A stretch of DNA of 45,733 nucleotides from Halomarina oriensis (GCF_009791395.1 NZ_WSZK01000027.1:1-45733), one strand, 5' to 3'. Shown: positions 22,880-32,043, counted from the first letter of the stretch. Notes: a model not told the origin generated them from the sequence alone. Numbers and translations are program-made.

Positions 22880-23812
22880 ATGGACCTCACGGACAAGCGA
22901 ATCGTCGTCACCGGCGGCGCGGGCCTCATCGGGTCACAGCTGACCGCGGACCTCGTCGCCGACAACGACGTGGTCGTCGTCGACGACCTCTCGAACGGCC
23001 GACTGGAGACGGTTCCCGAGGCGGCGACGTTCGTCGACGGCGACCTGCAGGACGAACGTGACGTCGCGTCGGCCATCACCCACGACGTGGACGTCGTCTT
23101 CCACCTCGCGGCGGCCGACAAGTACGTCGACACCGACTCCCCGCGCCGGCAGTTCGAGGCGAACACACGGATGACCCACAACGTCCTCGAACGGATGGAG
23201 GAGGTCGGTGTGGACGCGTTCGCGTTCACCTCGTCGTGTACCGTCTACGGCGAGGCCGGTGAACCTACACCGGAGGACTACGGCCCGCTCGAACCCATCA
23301 GCAGCTACGGCGCGACCAAACTCGCCGAGGAGTCGGTCTGTTCGGTCTACGCGCACTCTCACGAGTTCAGCGTCTGGACGTTCCGCTTCGCCAACATCGT
23401 CGGTCCGCGCTTCGGGGCGGGTGTCGTCCCGGACTTCGTCGAGAAACTCGACGCCACCCCGGAGACGCTGGAGATTCTCGGCAACGGCGAGCAGCGCAAG
23501 TCGTACATGCACGTCACGGACTGCACCGCGGCGATGCGCCACGTCGTCGAACACACCGACGCGCCGCTCAACGTGTTCAACCTGGGCACCCGCGACACGA
23601 CGGACGTGACGGCCATCGCGGACATCGTCGCGGACGAGATGGGGCTGGACCCCGAGTACGCCTACACCGGTGGTGACCGGGGCTGGACCGGAGACATCCC
23701 GGTCGTCTACCTCCCCATCGACAGACTGCTCGCGACCGGTTTCGAACCGCAGTACGGGTCGGACCAGGCCGTCCGTCGCGTCACCTCACAGCTACTCGAC
23801 CGACTCGACTGA
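22880..23812 (+). CDS. NAD-dependent nucleotide-sugar epimerase/dehydratase
   Basis: A 310-residue extended short-chain dehydrogenase/reductase, probably a UDP-hexose 4-epimerase or related enzyme supplying sugars for glycans. The NAD-binding loop is TGGAGLIGS (residues 11-19). The catalytic Ser/Thr lies in FTSSCTVYG (residues 116-124), and the catalytic pair is YxxxK in SSYGATK (residues 139-145). The substrate loop includes FRFANIVGPRFGAGVVPDF, and the C-terminal RKSYMHVTDCTAAM is typical of this family. The exact sugar cannot be read from sequence. The gene converges with the BsuPI-domain gene and overlaps it by 21 bp at the 3' ends. Confidence 0.9.
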   Translation: MDLTDKRIVVTGGAGLIGSQLTADLVADNDVVVVDDLSNGRLETVPEAATFVDGDLQDERDVASAITHDVDVVFHLAAADKYVDTDSPRRQFEANTRMTHNVLERMEEVGVDAFAFTSSCTVYGEAGEPTPEDYGPLEPISSYGATKLAEESVCSVYAHSHEFSVWTFRFANIVGPRFGAGVVPDFVEKLDATPETLEILGNGEQRKSYMHVTDCTAAMRHVVEHTDAPLNVFNLGTRDTTDVTAIADIVADEMGLDPEYAYTGGDRGWTGDIPVVYLPIDRLLATGFEPQYGSDQAVRRVTSQLLDRLD

Positions 23813-24130
23813 AATCGTCCGTTCCGCTCGGCAGTCCTCCTCGTCCGCACGGAGCTCCCCGCGGACGGTGTACTCGCCGGTCGTCGACGGCGTCCACTCG
23901 AACTCGAAGGCGAGCGAGTCACCGGGAGCGACCGTCTCGTGACCCATCGCCATCGTGAACATCCGCCCCTCCGACCAGCGCCAGACCTCGCTGTCGCCGT
24001 CGAGGACGACGCAGTCGGCGTGACCGCCGTCACGGAACGTCAGTTCGACCGACTCCTCGCCGGTGTTCTCGACGGTGTACCGCACGTCGACGCTGCCGCC
24101 CGTCTCGACCGAGAGTTCGCCACTGAGCAT
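23792..24130 (-). CDS. BsuPI-related proteinase inhibitor domain protein
   Basis: The product is 112 residues from the ATG at 24130. It is a single Ig-like beta-sandwich of the BsuPI (intracellular proteinase inhibitor) family: VDVRYTVENTGEESVELTF, HADCVVL, VWRWSEGRMFTMAMGHETV and SLAFEFEW. The tail TTGEYTVRGEL closes the fold. Earlier ATGs at 24157 and 24181 are possible. A TATA-like TTTACA near 24172-24177 predicts a start near 24148, which favours 24130. No signal peptide is visible from this start. The target protease, if any, is unknown, although a subtilase is encoded nearby at 25433. Confidence 0.78.
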   Translation of the reverse strand: MLSGELSVETGGSVDVRYTVENTGEESVELTFRDGGHADCVVLDGDSEVWRWSEGRMFTMAMGHETVAPGDSLAFEFEWTPSTTGEYTVRGELRADEEDCRAERTISVESVE

Positions 24131-24304
24131 GCCGGCCCGTTCGGGAGCGGCGGGCATAGGCGTGCGGTGTGTAAACGGCATGTTGCGATAGGAAATCGGT
24201 GTCGGCCGTGTGCAGCGAGGCGGGTCGTCGGGTGGTGCCGAGCGAGGGGACGGGGCCGCGGTCGACCGAGTACGTATTTATTGCCGCCCGTTCGAGGTGG
24301 GACG

Positions 24305-25282
24305 ATGAGCGAGCGGACGATTCCGGTCGCCGACGAACCGGTCGCCGGTGCGATGCCTCAGACGGACGGACAGCGATGGCTCGTCCTCAACCCGACCAGC
24401 GGGAGCGCCGACCACACCGAACGGGTGCGGACGCTGGGCGAGGAGCGAGACTACCACATCGAGGAGACGACCGGTCCGGGGCACGCGATCGACCTCGCCG
24501 AACGGGCCGCCGAGGCGGGTGTGAACCTGCTCGCCGTCGCGGGCGGGGACGGGACGCTCCACGAAGTCGTGGGCGGACTGGTGCGAGCGGACGCGCTCGA
24601 CCGGACCACCGTCGCCGTCGTCCCGACCGGGACCGAGAACATCTTCGCACAGAACGTCGGCATCGAGACCCCAGAACAGGCGTTCGACGTGGTCGAGACC
24701 GGTGCACGCCGTCGGGTCGACCTCGGCGTCGCCGGCGGCGAACCGTTCACGATGTCGTGTATCGCGGGACTGGTCGCCAACGCGAGCGTCTCCACGTCCG
24801 ACGAGTTGAAAGAGCGCTTCGGGTCGCTGGCCTTCCTCGTCAACGGGTTGCAGGAGGCGGCGTCGTTCGACGGCCTCCACATCGACCTCACCGCCACCTC
24901 GAACGGCGAGGAGGTGACGTGGTCGGGCGACGCGCTCTGCGCACTGGTCGGCAACTCCCGGCGGTTCGTCGAGGAGGGAGGACAGGCGAACCTCGAAGAC
25001 GGCCTCCTCGAAGTCGTCGTCATCGAGCGGATGCCCGCCGGTGACATCGTCGCCGAGGCGTTCGCCCAGCGGGTCTTCGGGCGGACGGGCGACAACGTGT
25101 TCCACACCCAGGCGAGTCAACTGACCATCAGCGCGTTCGACGACCACGACGACCCCATCGACTTCAGCCTCGACGGCGAACCCCGGAGCCACGACGACCT
25201 GACCATCCACTGCCGCCCCCGGTCGCTCCGCGTCTGTGTCGGGCCGGAGTACGACGTCTCGCCGGCCGACGACGGCGACTGA
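24305..25282 (+). CDS. YegS/BmrU-like lipid kinase family protein
   Basis: The 325-residue protein belongs to the diacylglycerol-kinase catalytic family (YegS/BmrU). After an N-terminal extension it shows WLVLNPTSGSADHTERVR (residues 26-43). The ATP-binding GGDGTLHEVVGGL (residues 80-92) and the VVPTGTENIFAQN segment (residues 104-116) follow. The C-terminal beta-sandwich domain ends with DFSLDGEPR. It would phosphorylate a lipid or lipid-like alcohol at the membrane surface. The TATA box gtatttatt lies about 30 bp before the ATG. It has no close operon partner. Confidence 0.9.
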   Translation: MSERTIPVADEPVAGAMPQTDGQRWLVLNPTSGSADHTERVRTLGEERDYHIEETTGPGHAIDLAERAAEAGVNLLAVAGGDGTLHEVVGGLVRADALDRTTVAVVPTGTENIFAQNVGIETPEQAFDVVETGARRRVDLGVAGGEPFTMSCIAGLVANASVSTSDELKERFGSLAFLVNGLQEAASFDGLHIDLTATSNGEEVTWSGDALCALVGNSRRFVEEGGQANLEDGLLEVVVIERMPAGDIVAEAFAQRVFGRTGDNVFHTQASQLTISAFDDHDDPIDFSLDGEPRSHDDLTIHCRPRSLRVCVGPEYDVSPADDGD

Positions 25283-25432
25283 CGGGAGCGAGGACCACAC
25301 CCACGGTCGGGGGCGGGTCACGACACGCACCCGCCGAACACTGTCGGTGCGAATACTGTTGCCGACCGGACAGTACACCAATACGCACAGACAAGCCACG
25401 AGTTTAATCGTGCACAGTCCTGCGAATTCGCC

Positions 25433-26878
25433 GTGACGAATCACAGCAGACGAACGTTCATTCGACTGACCGGCGCGGCGGTCGGTGCCGCGACCCTCGG
25501 TGCTGGAACGGCGACGGCGAGCGAGTCGGACTCTCGCTTCTTCATCAACCTCCGCGACGTCGACCGGTCGGCGGTCCCCGACGACGTCGAGATCGTCCAC
25601 GACCTCTCGGAGGCGGACGTGCTGGTGGCTCGCGGCGACCAGGACCGTGTGGACGGCACGACGGTCCCCGACGTCACCATCGACCGGAGCGAGGACAACG
25701 CGGGTGCCGTCGTCGAGGCCGACGGTCCGCCCGCCTCGGGCGGGAGTGCGAGCCACAACCACGACGGGCCCGCGTCGAACACGGAACTCCAGTGGGACAA
25801 ACGTGTTCAGGACCTGAACAACGAACTGACCGACAAGCCCGGCGGCGGGAAGTCGATTCACGACACGACGACGGGCGCGGGCACACGCGTCGCCGTCGTC
25901 GACTCCGGCGTCTACGCCGAGCATCCCGACCTCGTCGACGTCGTCAACACGGAACTCTCCGAGAACCTCACGGGCGACGGGTTCGACTTCCGACCCAACG
26001 GTGCCGGCAGCCACGGGACACACGTCGCCGGTACCATCGCTGCGACCAACAGCAACGACGGAGCCGACGGCGGTGTCCTCGGGACCGCTCCGGACACCGA
26101 AATCGTCTCCTACCGGATGTTCTCCGGCAAGGAGGGCTTCCAGGGAGACGGCTACGCGGGCTGGATGAAGGCCGCCGAGGTCGGCTGTGACGTCATCAAC
26201 TACAGCGTCGGGTTCCCGTTCCCGTTCGTCTTCCCGGAGGAGCTTCCGGCCCTGCGCGAGGAGAAACGTATCGCCGAACAGGTCGCGGCGTACGTCCGCT
26301 CGCAGGGGACGGTCGTCGTCAACTCGGCGGGGAACGACAGTCTCGACATGGGTTCGAGCGACCCCGAACGTGGAGAGATACTCAGCCTGCCGACGGAGGC
26401 CGAGGGCGTCTTCGGTGTCGCCGCGACCGGTCCCATCGGCTACGGCTGGGGCGGAAAGCACAGCGACAACGAGGCGAAGTGGCTGACGGGCAACCGCCTC
26501 GAGGACCCGACGGACTCGCCGGCGTTCTACACGAACTACGGTGACGGCGTCGACGTGAGTGCCGCGGGCGGTGACGCCGACCTCGACGCCCTCAACGGCG
26601 GCGTCGAGGACGCCGGACAGGACCTCGTCTACTCGACCGTCAACACGGTCGGAGAGGACGGCACCGTCACCGCGGGGTACGGCTGGAAGGCTGGCACCTC
26701 GATGGCCGCCCCGCAGGTCTCGGGTGCCGTCGCGCTCGTCCGGTCGCTGCGCCCCGACGCGAGCGTCGAGGAGGTCGAGTCGCTCATCCAGGAGACGGCC
26801 AGCAGCGCCCCCGGTGGCGAGCAGTACCACGGCGCGGGTCACCTCGACCTCGAAGCGCTCGTCAAGGCCGCTCGGTAA
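25433..26878 (+). CDS. Tat-exported subtilisin-like serine protease (S8, halolysin type)
   Basis: A 481-residue secreted protease. The N-terminus SRRTFIRLTGAAVGAATLG is a twin-arginine signal, cleaved near residue 30. A propeptide of about 100 residues precedes the catalytic domain. The triad is complete: Asp157 in VVDSG, His197 in GSHGTHVAG, Ser423 in GTSMAAP, with oxyanion Asn301 in SAGN. No C-terminal extension is present, unlike classical halolysins. Translation starts at GTG 25433, 28 bp after a gtttaatc TATA element, as expected for a leaderless transcript. The catalytic domain is Asp/Glu-rich, which fits a salt-dependent enzyme. Confidence 0.93.
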   Translation: MTNHSRRTFIRLTGAAVGAATLGAGTATASESDSRFFINLRDVDRSAVPDDVEIVHDLSEADVLVARGDQDRVDGTTVPDVTIDRSEDNAGAVVEADGPPASGGSASHNHDGPASNTELQWDKRVQDLNNELTDKPGGGKSIHDTTTGAGTRVAVVDSGVYAEHPDLVDVVNTELSENLTGDGFDFRPNGAGSHGTHVAGTIAATNSNDGADGGVLGTAPDTEIVSYRMFSGKEGFQGDGYAGWMKAAEVGCDVINYSVGFPFPFVFPEELPALREEKRIAEQVAAYVRSQGTVVVNSAGNDSLDMGSSDPERGEILSLPTEAEGVFGVAATGPIGYGWGGKHSDNEAKWLTGNRLEDPTDSPAFYTNYGDGVDVSAAGGDADLDALNGGVEDAGQDLVYSTVNTVGEDGTVTAGYGWKAGTSMAAPQVSGAVALVRSLRPDASVEEVESLIQETASSAPGGEQYHGAGHLDLEALVKAAR

Positions 26879-27116
26879 CCGACGACGACACTCCGTCTTT
26901 CGTACGAGCGACGGCCGGCACTCGGTAGCGACGGGACGGGCCGGCGCGAGCGGTCGACGACGCCGGGCGGCTACGAGGCACGCTTCGACGAGGGAGACCC
27001 GATCGCTATCGAGCGGGCCTCCGGCCCGGAGACGGACGAGTAATGTCGAGAGCCGTGAACGAGCGTTCGAGAGACGAACCACAACTGTTTATTACGACAT
27101 TCCGTAACGAGACACA

Positions 27117-28214
27117 ATGAGACGCCGCCGTTTCCTCCGCGGGGCCATCGCCACGACGGGCGCACTCGCGCTCGCCGGATGTAGCGAGTCACAGGCCGAC
27201 GAGAACGGGACGACCGGTATCGACAGCGGAACCACGGACGGAGCGCCGGCAGCGAACGGGACGGCCGACGCTGACGCTCCCGACGGCATCTACGTCCAGT
27301 CGTTCGCCGAGTCGATGTCGATGCAGGGGATGGCGACGAGCGGCGACTACCAGTTCGGGCTCATGTTCACCGTCCCGCACACGTTCTGGAACGTCAACGG
27401 GAGTTCCGTCGAGGAGACGTCGAGGACCGACGACGACAGCCTCCACCTGATGGCGAGCGTCTGGGACCCGGAGACGAAGACCGTCCTGCCGGAGACGGGC
27501 CTGTCGGTCGAGTTGCGCCGCGAGGAGGAACTGGTCAGTCAGGAGGTCATCTACCCGATGCTCAGTCAGCCGATGGGCTTTCACTACGGCGGGAACTTCT
27601 CGCTGCCCGGGAACGGCGAGTACACCGCGACGCTCAGCGTCGGCGGCCTCTCGACCCGGCGGACCGGCACGTTCGAGGGCCGGTTCGGCGACCCGGCGAA
27701 CGTCGAGATACCGCTCTCGTTCACGGAGGAGACCCAGCGCGAGGTCGGTTCCCAACCCATCGAGAAGGCCGGCGACCGGGGGGCGCTCGCTCCGATGCAG
27801 ATGGGGATGCTCCCCCAGTCGGTCCTGCCGACCCCCGACGAGATGCCGGGAGCACTGCTGGGGACGCCACGAAGCGACGACGCCGACTTCGTCACGCTCG
27901 CACTCGACGCGCCGCCGGCGGGCGTCGACGGCGACGGCTACCTGGCGGTGTCCGCCCGGACGCGCTACAACCGTCTCGTCCTCCCCGCGATGGGGCTGGA
28001 GGCGACGGTGACGCGCGGCGACGAGACGGTGTTCGACGGGTCGCTGGAACGGACGCTCGACCCCGACCTCGGCTACCACTACGGGGCGGGCGTCGCCGTC
28101 GAATCCGGCGACGAGGTGACGCTGTCGGTGTCGACGCCGCCGCAGGTGGCCCGTCACGAGGGGTACGAACGAGCCTTCCTCCAGTTCGAGCCGATGGAGC
28201 TGACCGTCGAGTAG
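27117..28214 (+). CDS. P19/Tp34-like iron-binding lipoprotein (DUF7350-like)
   Basis: A 365-residue Tat lipoprotein (MRRRRFLRGAIATTGALAL to lipobox LAGC). Its first domain has features of P19/Tp34 periplasmic metal-binding proteins: a Met-rich QSFAESMSMQGMATSGDYQ, an HTFWNVNG segment and MGFHYGGNFSLPGNGEYT, with possible Met/His metal ligands. The second half (residues 200-360) is a separate beta domain with HYGAGVAVESGDEV. P19 proteins serve ferrous or cupric iron-uptake systems. The TATA box gtttatta lies about 27 bp before the ATG. The next gene starts 3 bp after its stop, and a paralog lies at 29295. Confidence 0.85.
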   Translation: MRRRRFLRGAIATTGALALAGCSESQADENGTTGIDSGTTDGAPAANGTADADAPDGIYVQSFAESMSMQGMATSGDYQFGLMFTVPHTFWNVNGSSVEETSRTDDDSLHLMASVWDPETKTVLPETGLSVELRREEELVSQEVIYPMLSQPMGFHYGGNFSLPGNGEYTATLSVGGLSTRRTGTFEGRFGDPANVEIPLSFTEETQREVGSQPIEKAGDRGALAPMQMGMLPQSVLPTPDEMPGALLGTPRSDDADFVTLALDAPPAGVDGDGYLAVSARTRYNRLVLPAMGLEATVTRGDETVFDGSLERTLDPDLGYHYGAGVAVESGDEVTLSVSTPPQVARHEGYERAFLQFEPMELTVE

Positions 28215-28217
28215 TCG

Positions 28218-29258
28218 ATGGCGGGAACCACACGACGCGTGCTCGCGGTCGCGCTCACCACCGTGCTCGTCCTCGCCAGCGTTCCGCTCCCGGTCAGCGC
28301 GCACGGCAACTCCGTCAGCGTCGACAGTCAGGTCGCGGCGGACGGCACCATCGTCGTCGAGAACAGCCTGTTCGTCTCGGACGGCTTCATCGTCGTCCAC
28401 GCGACGAACGAGACCGGCGGCGTCGGTCCGGCGCTCGGCGAGCGGTTCGTCCCCAACGGGCTCGGCCTCCAGCGCGGCGTCACGGTGAACGTCTCCGACG
28501 ACGCGTGGGCCGAGTGGGGCGACGAGCGGGAGGTCTGGGTGGTCGCCCACCACGACACGAACCGCAACGGCGAGTTCGACCCCGGCACCGACCGGGCGCT
28601 GAGTTCCTTCGGCCGTCTCGCCGGCGAACGCGTGACCGTCGGGAAGAGCGACGCGCCGGCGAACGTCGTCGTCGAAGGGTTCAGTCGGGTCGAGGCGGCC
28701 AACGGAACGATGACCCTCCACGGCGTCACGCTCCCCGAACCGGGCTACGTCGCGCTCGAACGGGCGTCCGAGAACGGGAGCGTCGAACTCGTCGGTGTGA
28801 CGCGACTGGACGCCGGCACCCACCGCGACGTGGCCGTGAACCTAACGGAGTCGTTTCTCGCCCGCACGCCCGGCGACGTGGAACTGCGCGCGAAACTCTA
28901 CCGGGAAGGGTCCGAACCGTTCGCCATCCGAGACCGCCCGAGCGCGCGAGCGAACGACCCGTTCACCGCGGGCGAGGAGAACGTCTCGACGCTGTTCCCG
29001 GCGACCGTCGCGGGAGACGGGGCGACGTCGTCCTCGGAGGTCCAGGTGAACACCCCCCGACCGACCACCGACGTGCCGGCGTCGGGGGCGTCGACCGACC
29101 GCGACACGGCGACGGCCGGTGGGGCGACGGCCGACGACGCCACGGACCCGAGGAGCGACGGCACGTCGAGCGGGACCGGCCCCGGATTCGGACTCGCAGT
29201 CGCGGCGCTCGCAGTCGTCGGGGCGCTCCTCGCACTCGCGCGACGGCCCCGGCCCTGA
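28218..29258 (+). CDS. Surface protein with two DUF7282-like domains and PGF-CTERM-like tail
   Basis: The 346-residue product has a cleavable signal peptide (residues 8-30, ending PVSAHG). Two similar domains follow (about residues 33-130 and 145-245), each running from VVVENSLFV- or VVVEGFSRV-type strands to a D-x-N-x-N-G-type or E-rich loop. This matches the DUF7282 pattern. DTNRNGEFDPGTD looks like a dockerin-style calcium loop. A Thr/Ala/Asp-rich linker leads to GPGFGLAVAALAVVGALLAL and a terminal basic RRPRP. That is a PGF-CTERM-like sorting signal, so the protein is probably processed and lipid-anchored by archaeosortase. It is co-transcribed with the upstream iron-binding lipoprotein. 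Confidence 0.83.
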   Translation: MAGTTRRVLAVALTTVLVLASVPLPVSAHGNSVSVDSQVAADGTIVVENSLFVSDGFIVVHATNETGGVGPALGERFVPNGLGLQRGVTVNVSDDAWAEWGDEREVWVVAHHDTNRNGEFDPGTDRALSSFGRLAGERVTVGKSDAPANVVVEGFSRVEAANGTMTLHGVTLPEPGYVALERASENGSVELVGVTRLDAGTHRDVAVNLTESFLARTPGDVELRAKLYREGSEPFAIRDRPSARANDPFTAGEENVSTLFPATVAGDGATSSSEVQVNTPRPTTDVPASGASTDRDTATAGGATADDATDPRSDGTSSGTGPGFGLAVAALAVVGALLALARRPRP

Positions 29259-29294
29259 GCCGAGAACGGAGCGGCGAAGGTCGGCGGTCGTCGC

Positions 29295-30371
29295 TCACTC
29301 GGCGGTGAACGTCACGTCGGGCATCCCGCCCATCAGGCCGCCGAACGCGGTCTCGTAGCCCTCGTGACGCGCGGTCTGTGGCTGGGTCGTGACCGACAGC
29401 GTCACGTCGTCGCCGGACTCGACGCCGTCCATGGCCGCCCCGTAGTGGTAGCCGAGGTCGGGGTCGAAGGTACGGACGAGTTCGCCGTCGAACACTCGCT
29501 CGCTCCCCCGTTCGACGGTGGCGGTCAGCCCCATCGCGGGGACGACCAGTCCGTTGTACGGCGTGCGGGCGGAGACGGCGAGATACTGTCCGTCACCCTC
29601 GACGCCCTCGGGTGGAGTATCGAGGGCCGTCGTGACGAGCACCGCGTCGTTGCTCTTGCCCTGCCCGACGACGCGGCCGGGGAGGTCCGCCGGTGTGGGA
29701 GCCATCGAGTCGGCGTCCATCATCGTCGTGTTGGCCTCCAGTGCCCCCGGTTCGCCGGCGTCGTCACGAACCTGGAACGAGAGTCCGTCCTTGCGCTGTC
29801 TGCTGTAGTCGAACTCGATGGTGGCGCTGGCGGGGTCGGTGAACCGCTCTTCGAACCCACCCGTCTTGCGGGTTGACATCCCGCCGACGCTCACCGTCAC
29901 GTCGTAGACGCCGTCGCCGTCCAACTCGAAGTTCGCGCCGTAGTGGAACCCCATCACCTGACTCAACATCGGGTAGATGGTCTCCTGGGTGACGACCTCA
30001 CCGTCGCGTTCGACGTCGACGCTCATCCCCGTCTCGGGGAGCGACAGTCCGGTCTCCGGGTCCCAGACGGCCGTCATCAGGTGGACGGCGTCCTGCCCGG
30101 CCGACTCCGTACCAGTCTTCTCCACCGAGTCGCCGTTGACGTTCCAGAACCGGTGGGCGAAACTGTACATCAGGCCGAACCGGTAGTCGCCCGCCGTGCC
30201 CATCCCGGCCATCGCCATCCCCTCCTCGTGGCTGGGGACGTAGACCGCGTCGGGGCGGTTCTCGGGAATCGGGGGGATACCGGCGGCACGGGTCTCGAAC
30301 ACGCCGAGACAGCCAGCGGTCGCGGCGATGCCGGCACCGACACCGGCCTGGAGGAACGTCCGTCGTCTCAT
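29295..30371 (-). CDS. Second P19/Tp34-like iron-binding lipoprotein
   Basis: The 358-residue product is a clear paralog of the protein at 27117. It has a Tat lipoprotein signal (MRRRTFLQAGVGAGIAATAGC). EEGMAMAGMGTAGDYRFGLMY, HRFWNVNGDSVEKTGT and MGFHYGANFELDGDGVYDV follow. The second domain has HYGAAMDGVESGDDV and ends FTAE. The same His and Met positions are kept, so both copies probably bind the same type of metal. It is on the opposite strand and converges on the DUF7282-like gene with a 36-bp gap. The 128-bp gap upstream separates it from the winged-helix gene on the same strand. Confidence 0.85.
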   Translation of the reverse strand: MRRRTFLQAGVGAGIAATAGCLGVFETRAAGIPPIPENRPDAVYVPSHEEGMAMAGMGTAGDYRFGLMYSFAHRFWNVNGDSVEKTGTESAGQDAVHLMTAVWDPETGLSLPETGMSVDVERDGEVVTQETIYPMLSQVMGFHYGANFELDGDGVYDVTVSVGGMSTRKTGGFEERFTDPASATIEFDYSRQRKDGLSFQVRDDAGEPGALEANTTMMDADSMAPTPADLPGRVVGQGKSNDAVLVTTALDTPPEGVEGDGQYLAVSARTPYNGLVVPAMGLTATVERGSERVFDGELVRTFDPDLGYHYGAAMDGVESGDDVTLSVTTQPQTARHEGYETAFGGLMGGMPDVTFTAE

Positions 30372-30499
30372 ACTGGTCACTCGGGGGGTCGGACGAAAGG
30401 GCGTTCTGGTGCGATGGTCGAACGGTCGTGTGGCGGCGAGAGAACGTGCGAGAGCCACACGCTCGACCGACGCGGGCACGGTGGGGGGTTAGCCCGCCG

Positions 30500-31012
30500 T
30501 CACTCCTCGAGCAGGTTGTCGACCAGTCGCGTGAACCGGTCGACGAGACGACCGGGGAGCGAGGGCGTCGCCCGGCGGAGCAGTCGAGCGGTCTCCTCGG
30601 GACACGTGAGTTCGAGGTGGACCCGGTTTCGCGCGTCGCGGCGTTTCCGGACGAGGTCCTGCTCGACGAGTCGGCCGAGGTGCCACTCCAGCGTACTCCG
30701 GGCGATACCGACCCGCTCGGCGACGGCCGAGGGTCGGGCGGTGCCCTCATCGAGGAGTACCGCGACCACGTCCGCGGCCGTCTCCCGCGAGAGCAACGCG
30801 AGCGCCCGACGCTCCCACTCGTCGTACGTCGGCGGGTAGTAGTGGGTCTGGCCGTAGAGTCGCTGTTCGGCCACCTCGTCGGTCGAGCGGAGTCGCCCGA
30901 GGTGGTACTGGACCTGTCCCGGTGCGAGGTCGAGCGTCCGGACGAGCGCGTTGAAGTGGATGCCGGGGGTGGCGTCGACCTGTGCGGCGACGCGCCGGCG
31001 AGTGTCGCTCAT
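30500..31012 (-). CDS. Two-module winged-helix transcription regulator
   Basis: A 170-residue protein with two helix-turn-helix modules in tandem. The first (residues 5-50) reads PGIHFNALVRTLDLAPGQVQYHLGRL. The second (residues 90-135) reads ARPSAVAERVGIARSTLEWHLGRLVEQDLVRKRR. Both keep the ArsR/MarR-like recognition helix followed by a wing. Such paired modules are common in haloarchaeal regulators. Its start overlaps the stop of the small membrane protein gene by 4 bp. The divergent or downstream metal-lipoprotein gene is a plausible target, but no operator was identified. Confidence 0.87.
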   Translation of the reverse strand: MSDTRRRVAAQVDATPGIHFNALVRTLDLAPGQVQYHLGRLRSTDEVAEQRLYGQTHYYPPTYDEWERRALALLSRETAADVVAVLLDEGTARPSAVAERVGIARSTLEWHLGRLVEQDLVRKRRDARNRVHLELTCPEETARLLRRATPSLPGRLVDRFTRLVDNLLEE

Positions 31013-31326
31013 CGACGCTCACCCGCGCCGGTCGCTCGTGCGCGGTCCGACCGAGCGGTGTAGACGGCGACCAGCAGGAACCCGACGAGTGCCACGTCCA
31101 GTGCGTGCTCCGCGGTGTGGTGGAGCGTCGCGTCGAGGACGCCGTTCATCGTGAGCGTCCCGGCAAGTGTCCGTAACAGGAGCGTGGCCAGTGCCAGCGT
31201 CACCAGCAGATACGACCGGGAGCGCCGCTGGACGAACGCCGCCGCCGCGAGGCCGACGAGCAACAGCGACCCGCCGCCCGCGAGAATCAGCGAGAGCGCG
31301 AGTCCGGAGTCGTGAACGCCACCCAT
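31009..31326 (-). CDS. Small membrane protein coupled to the regulator (DUF7471-like)
   Basis: The 105-residue protein has three hydrophobic segments (residues 8-28, 38-58 and 74-92) and a basic C-terminal tail (ARSDRARATGAGERR). HHTAEH before the third helix is conserved-looking and could bind metal or haem at the membrane surface. Translational coupling to the winged-helix gene (4-bp overlap) suggests a membrane sensor and regulator pair. It resembles the haloarchaeal DUF7471 group, a name recalled from memory. No function is known. Confidence 0.75.
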   Translation of the reverse strand: MGGVHDSGLALSLILAGGGSLLLVGLAAAAFVQRRSRSYLLVTLALATLLLRTLAGTLTMNGVLDATLHHTAEHALDVALVGFLLVAVYTARSDRARATGAGERR

Positions 31327-31398
31327 ACCCTCGCTAACCCGTCGAGGGCTATCGGCGTTCCGGTCGGCACGCCACCGACAGCGCCCGCACGGACCGCC

Positions 31399-32043
31399 TC
31401 AGAGGTTCGATACCATCTCGGTTGCGACCCGCACCTCCTCGTCGTTGACGCCGTGGCCCATCGCCTCGTAGATGCGCTCGTCTACCTCGGCGTCCATCCC
31501 CTCGAACACGTCGCGGGTCTCGTGGACCCGTTCGAGCGGGATGTGCGGGTCCCGGTCCGAACAGCCGAGGAACATCGGCGTCCCGTCGAACGACCCCTCG
31601 TAGTCGCGGGGCGTCCCCTCCGGGCCGTGCAGGCCACCCGAGAACGCGACGAACCCGCCGTACCGGCGTGCGTGCCGTGCGAGGTACTCGCTGGAGAGAC
31701 ACGCGCCCTGCGAGAAGCCCATCACCAGTACCTTCTCGGCGGGGATGCCGGCGTCGGTAGCCGTCTCGATGGCGGCTTCGAGCGCCCGGAACGCCGACCC
31801 GAGAGACGGCTGGTTCTCCGTCATCGGTTCGAGGAAGGAGTTCGGATACCAGGTGTTGCGGGCGGCCTGTGGCGCGAGCAGTGTGACGTCCTCACGCCCG
31901 TGGCTCACCTGCTGGGCCATCTGGAGGATGCTCCGGGCCGTCGCGCCGCGGCCGTGGACCGCGACGACGGCCGCGTTCGCCTCGGCCGGGTCGGCCCCGC
32001 CCGTGACGAGCGACTGGGACTGGTGGGGGCCGTCGTCGCTCAT
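31399..32043 (-). CDS. Phospholipase/carboxylesterase-family alpha/beta hydrolase
   Basis: A 214-residue hydrolase of the carboxylesterase 2 (YpfH/MhqD-like) family. It has NAAVVAVHGRGATARSIL (oxyanion region, residues 23-40) and APQAARNTWYP. The nucleophile elbow is GFSQG, with Ser116 flanked by VLVM and ACLSSEYLAR. The Asp of the triad lies near FLGCSDRDPHIP and the His in MGHGVN. It would hydrolyse esters or thioesters in the cytoplasm. In Bacillus the relative MhqD belongs to the quinone-response regulon. Here it is divergent from the HxlR gene, with a shared 153-bp control region, and near a VOC dioxygenase-like gene. Confidence 0.88.
   Translation of the reverse strand: MSDDGPHQSQSLVTGGADPAEANAAVVAVHGRGATARSILQMAQQVSHGREDVTLLAPQAARNTWYPNSFLEPMTENQPSLGSAFRALEAAIETATDAGIPAEKVLVMGFSQGACLSSEYLARHARRYGGFVAFSGGLHGPEGTPRDYEGSFDGTPMFLGCSDRDPHIPLERVHETRDVFEGMDAEVDERIYEAMGHGVNDEEVRVATEMVSNL

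Noticed and set aside
24278-27082. A 934-codon minus-strand open frame
   Set aside because: It lies antisense to the lipid kinase-like and subtilase genes, is Arg/Val-rich, and arises from the GC-rich third positions of the real plus-strand genes.
27189-28823. A 544-codon minus-strand open frame
   Set aside because: It is antisense to the iron-binding lipoprotein and DUF7282-like genes, with the composition of a codon-shadow frame.
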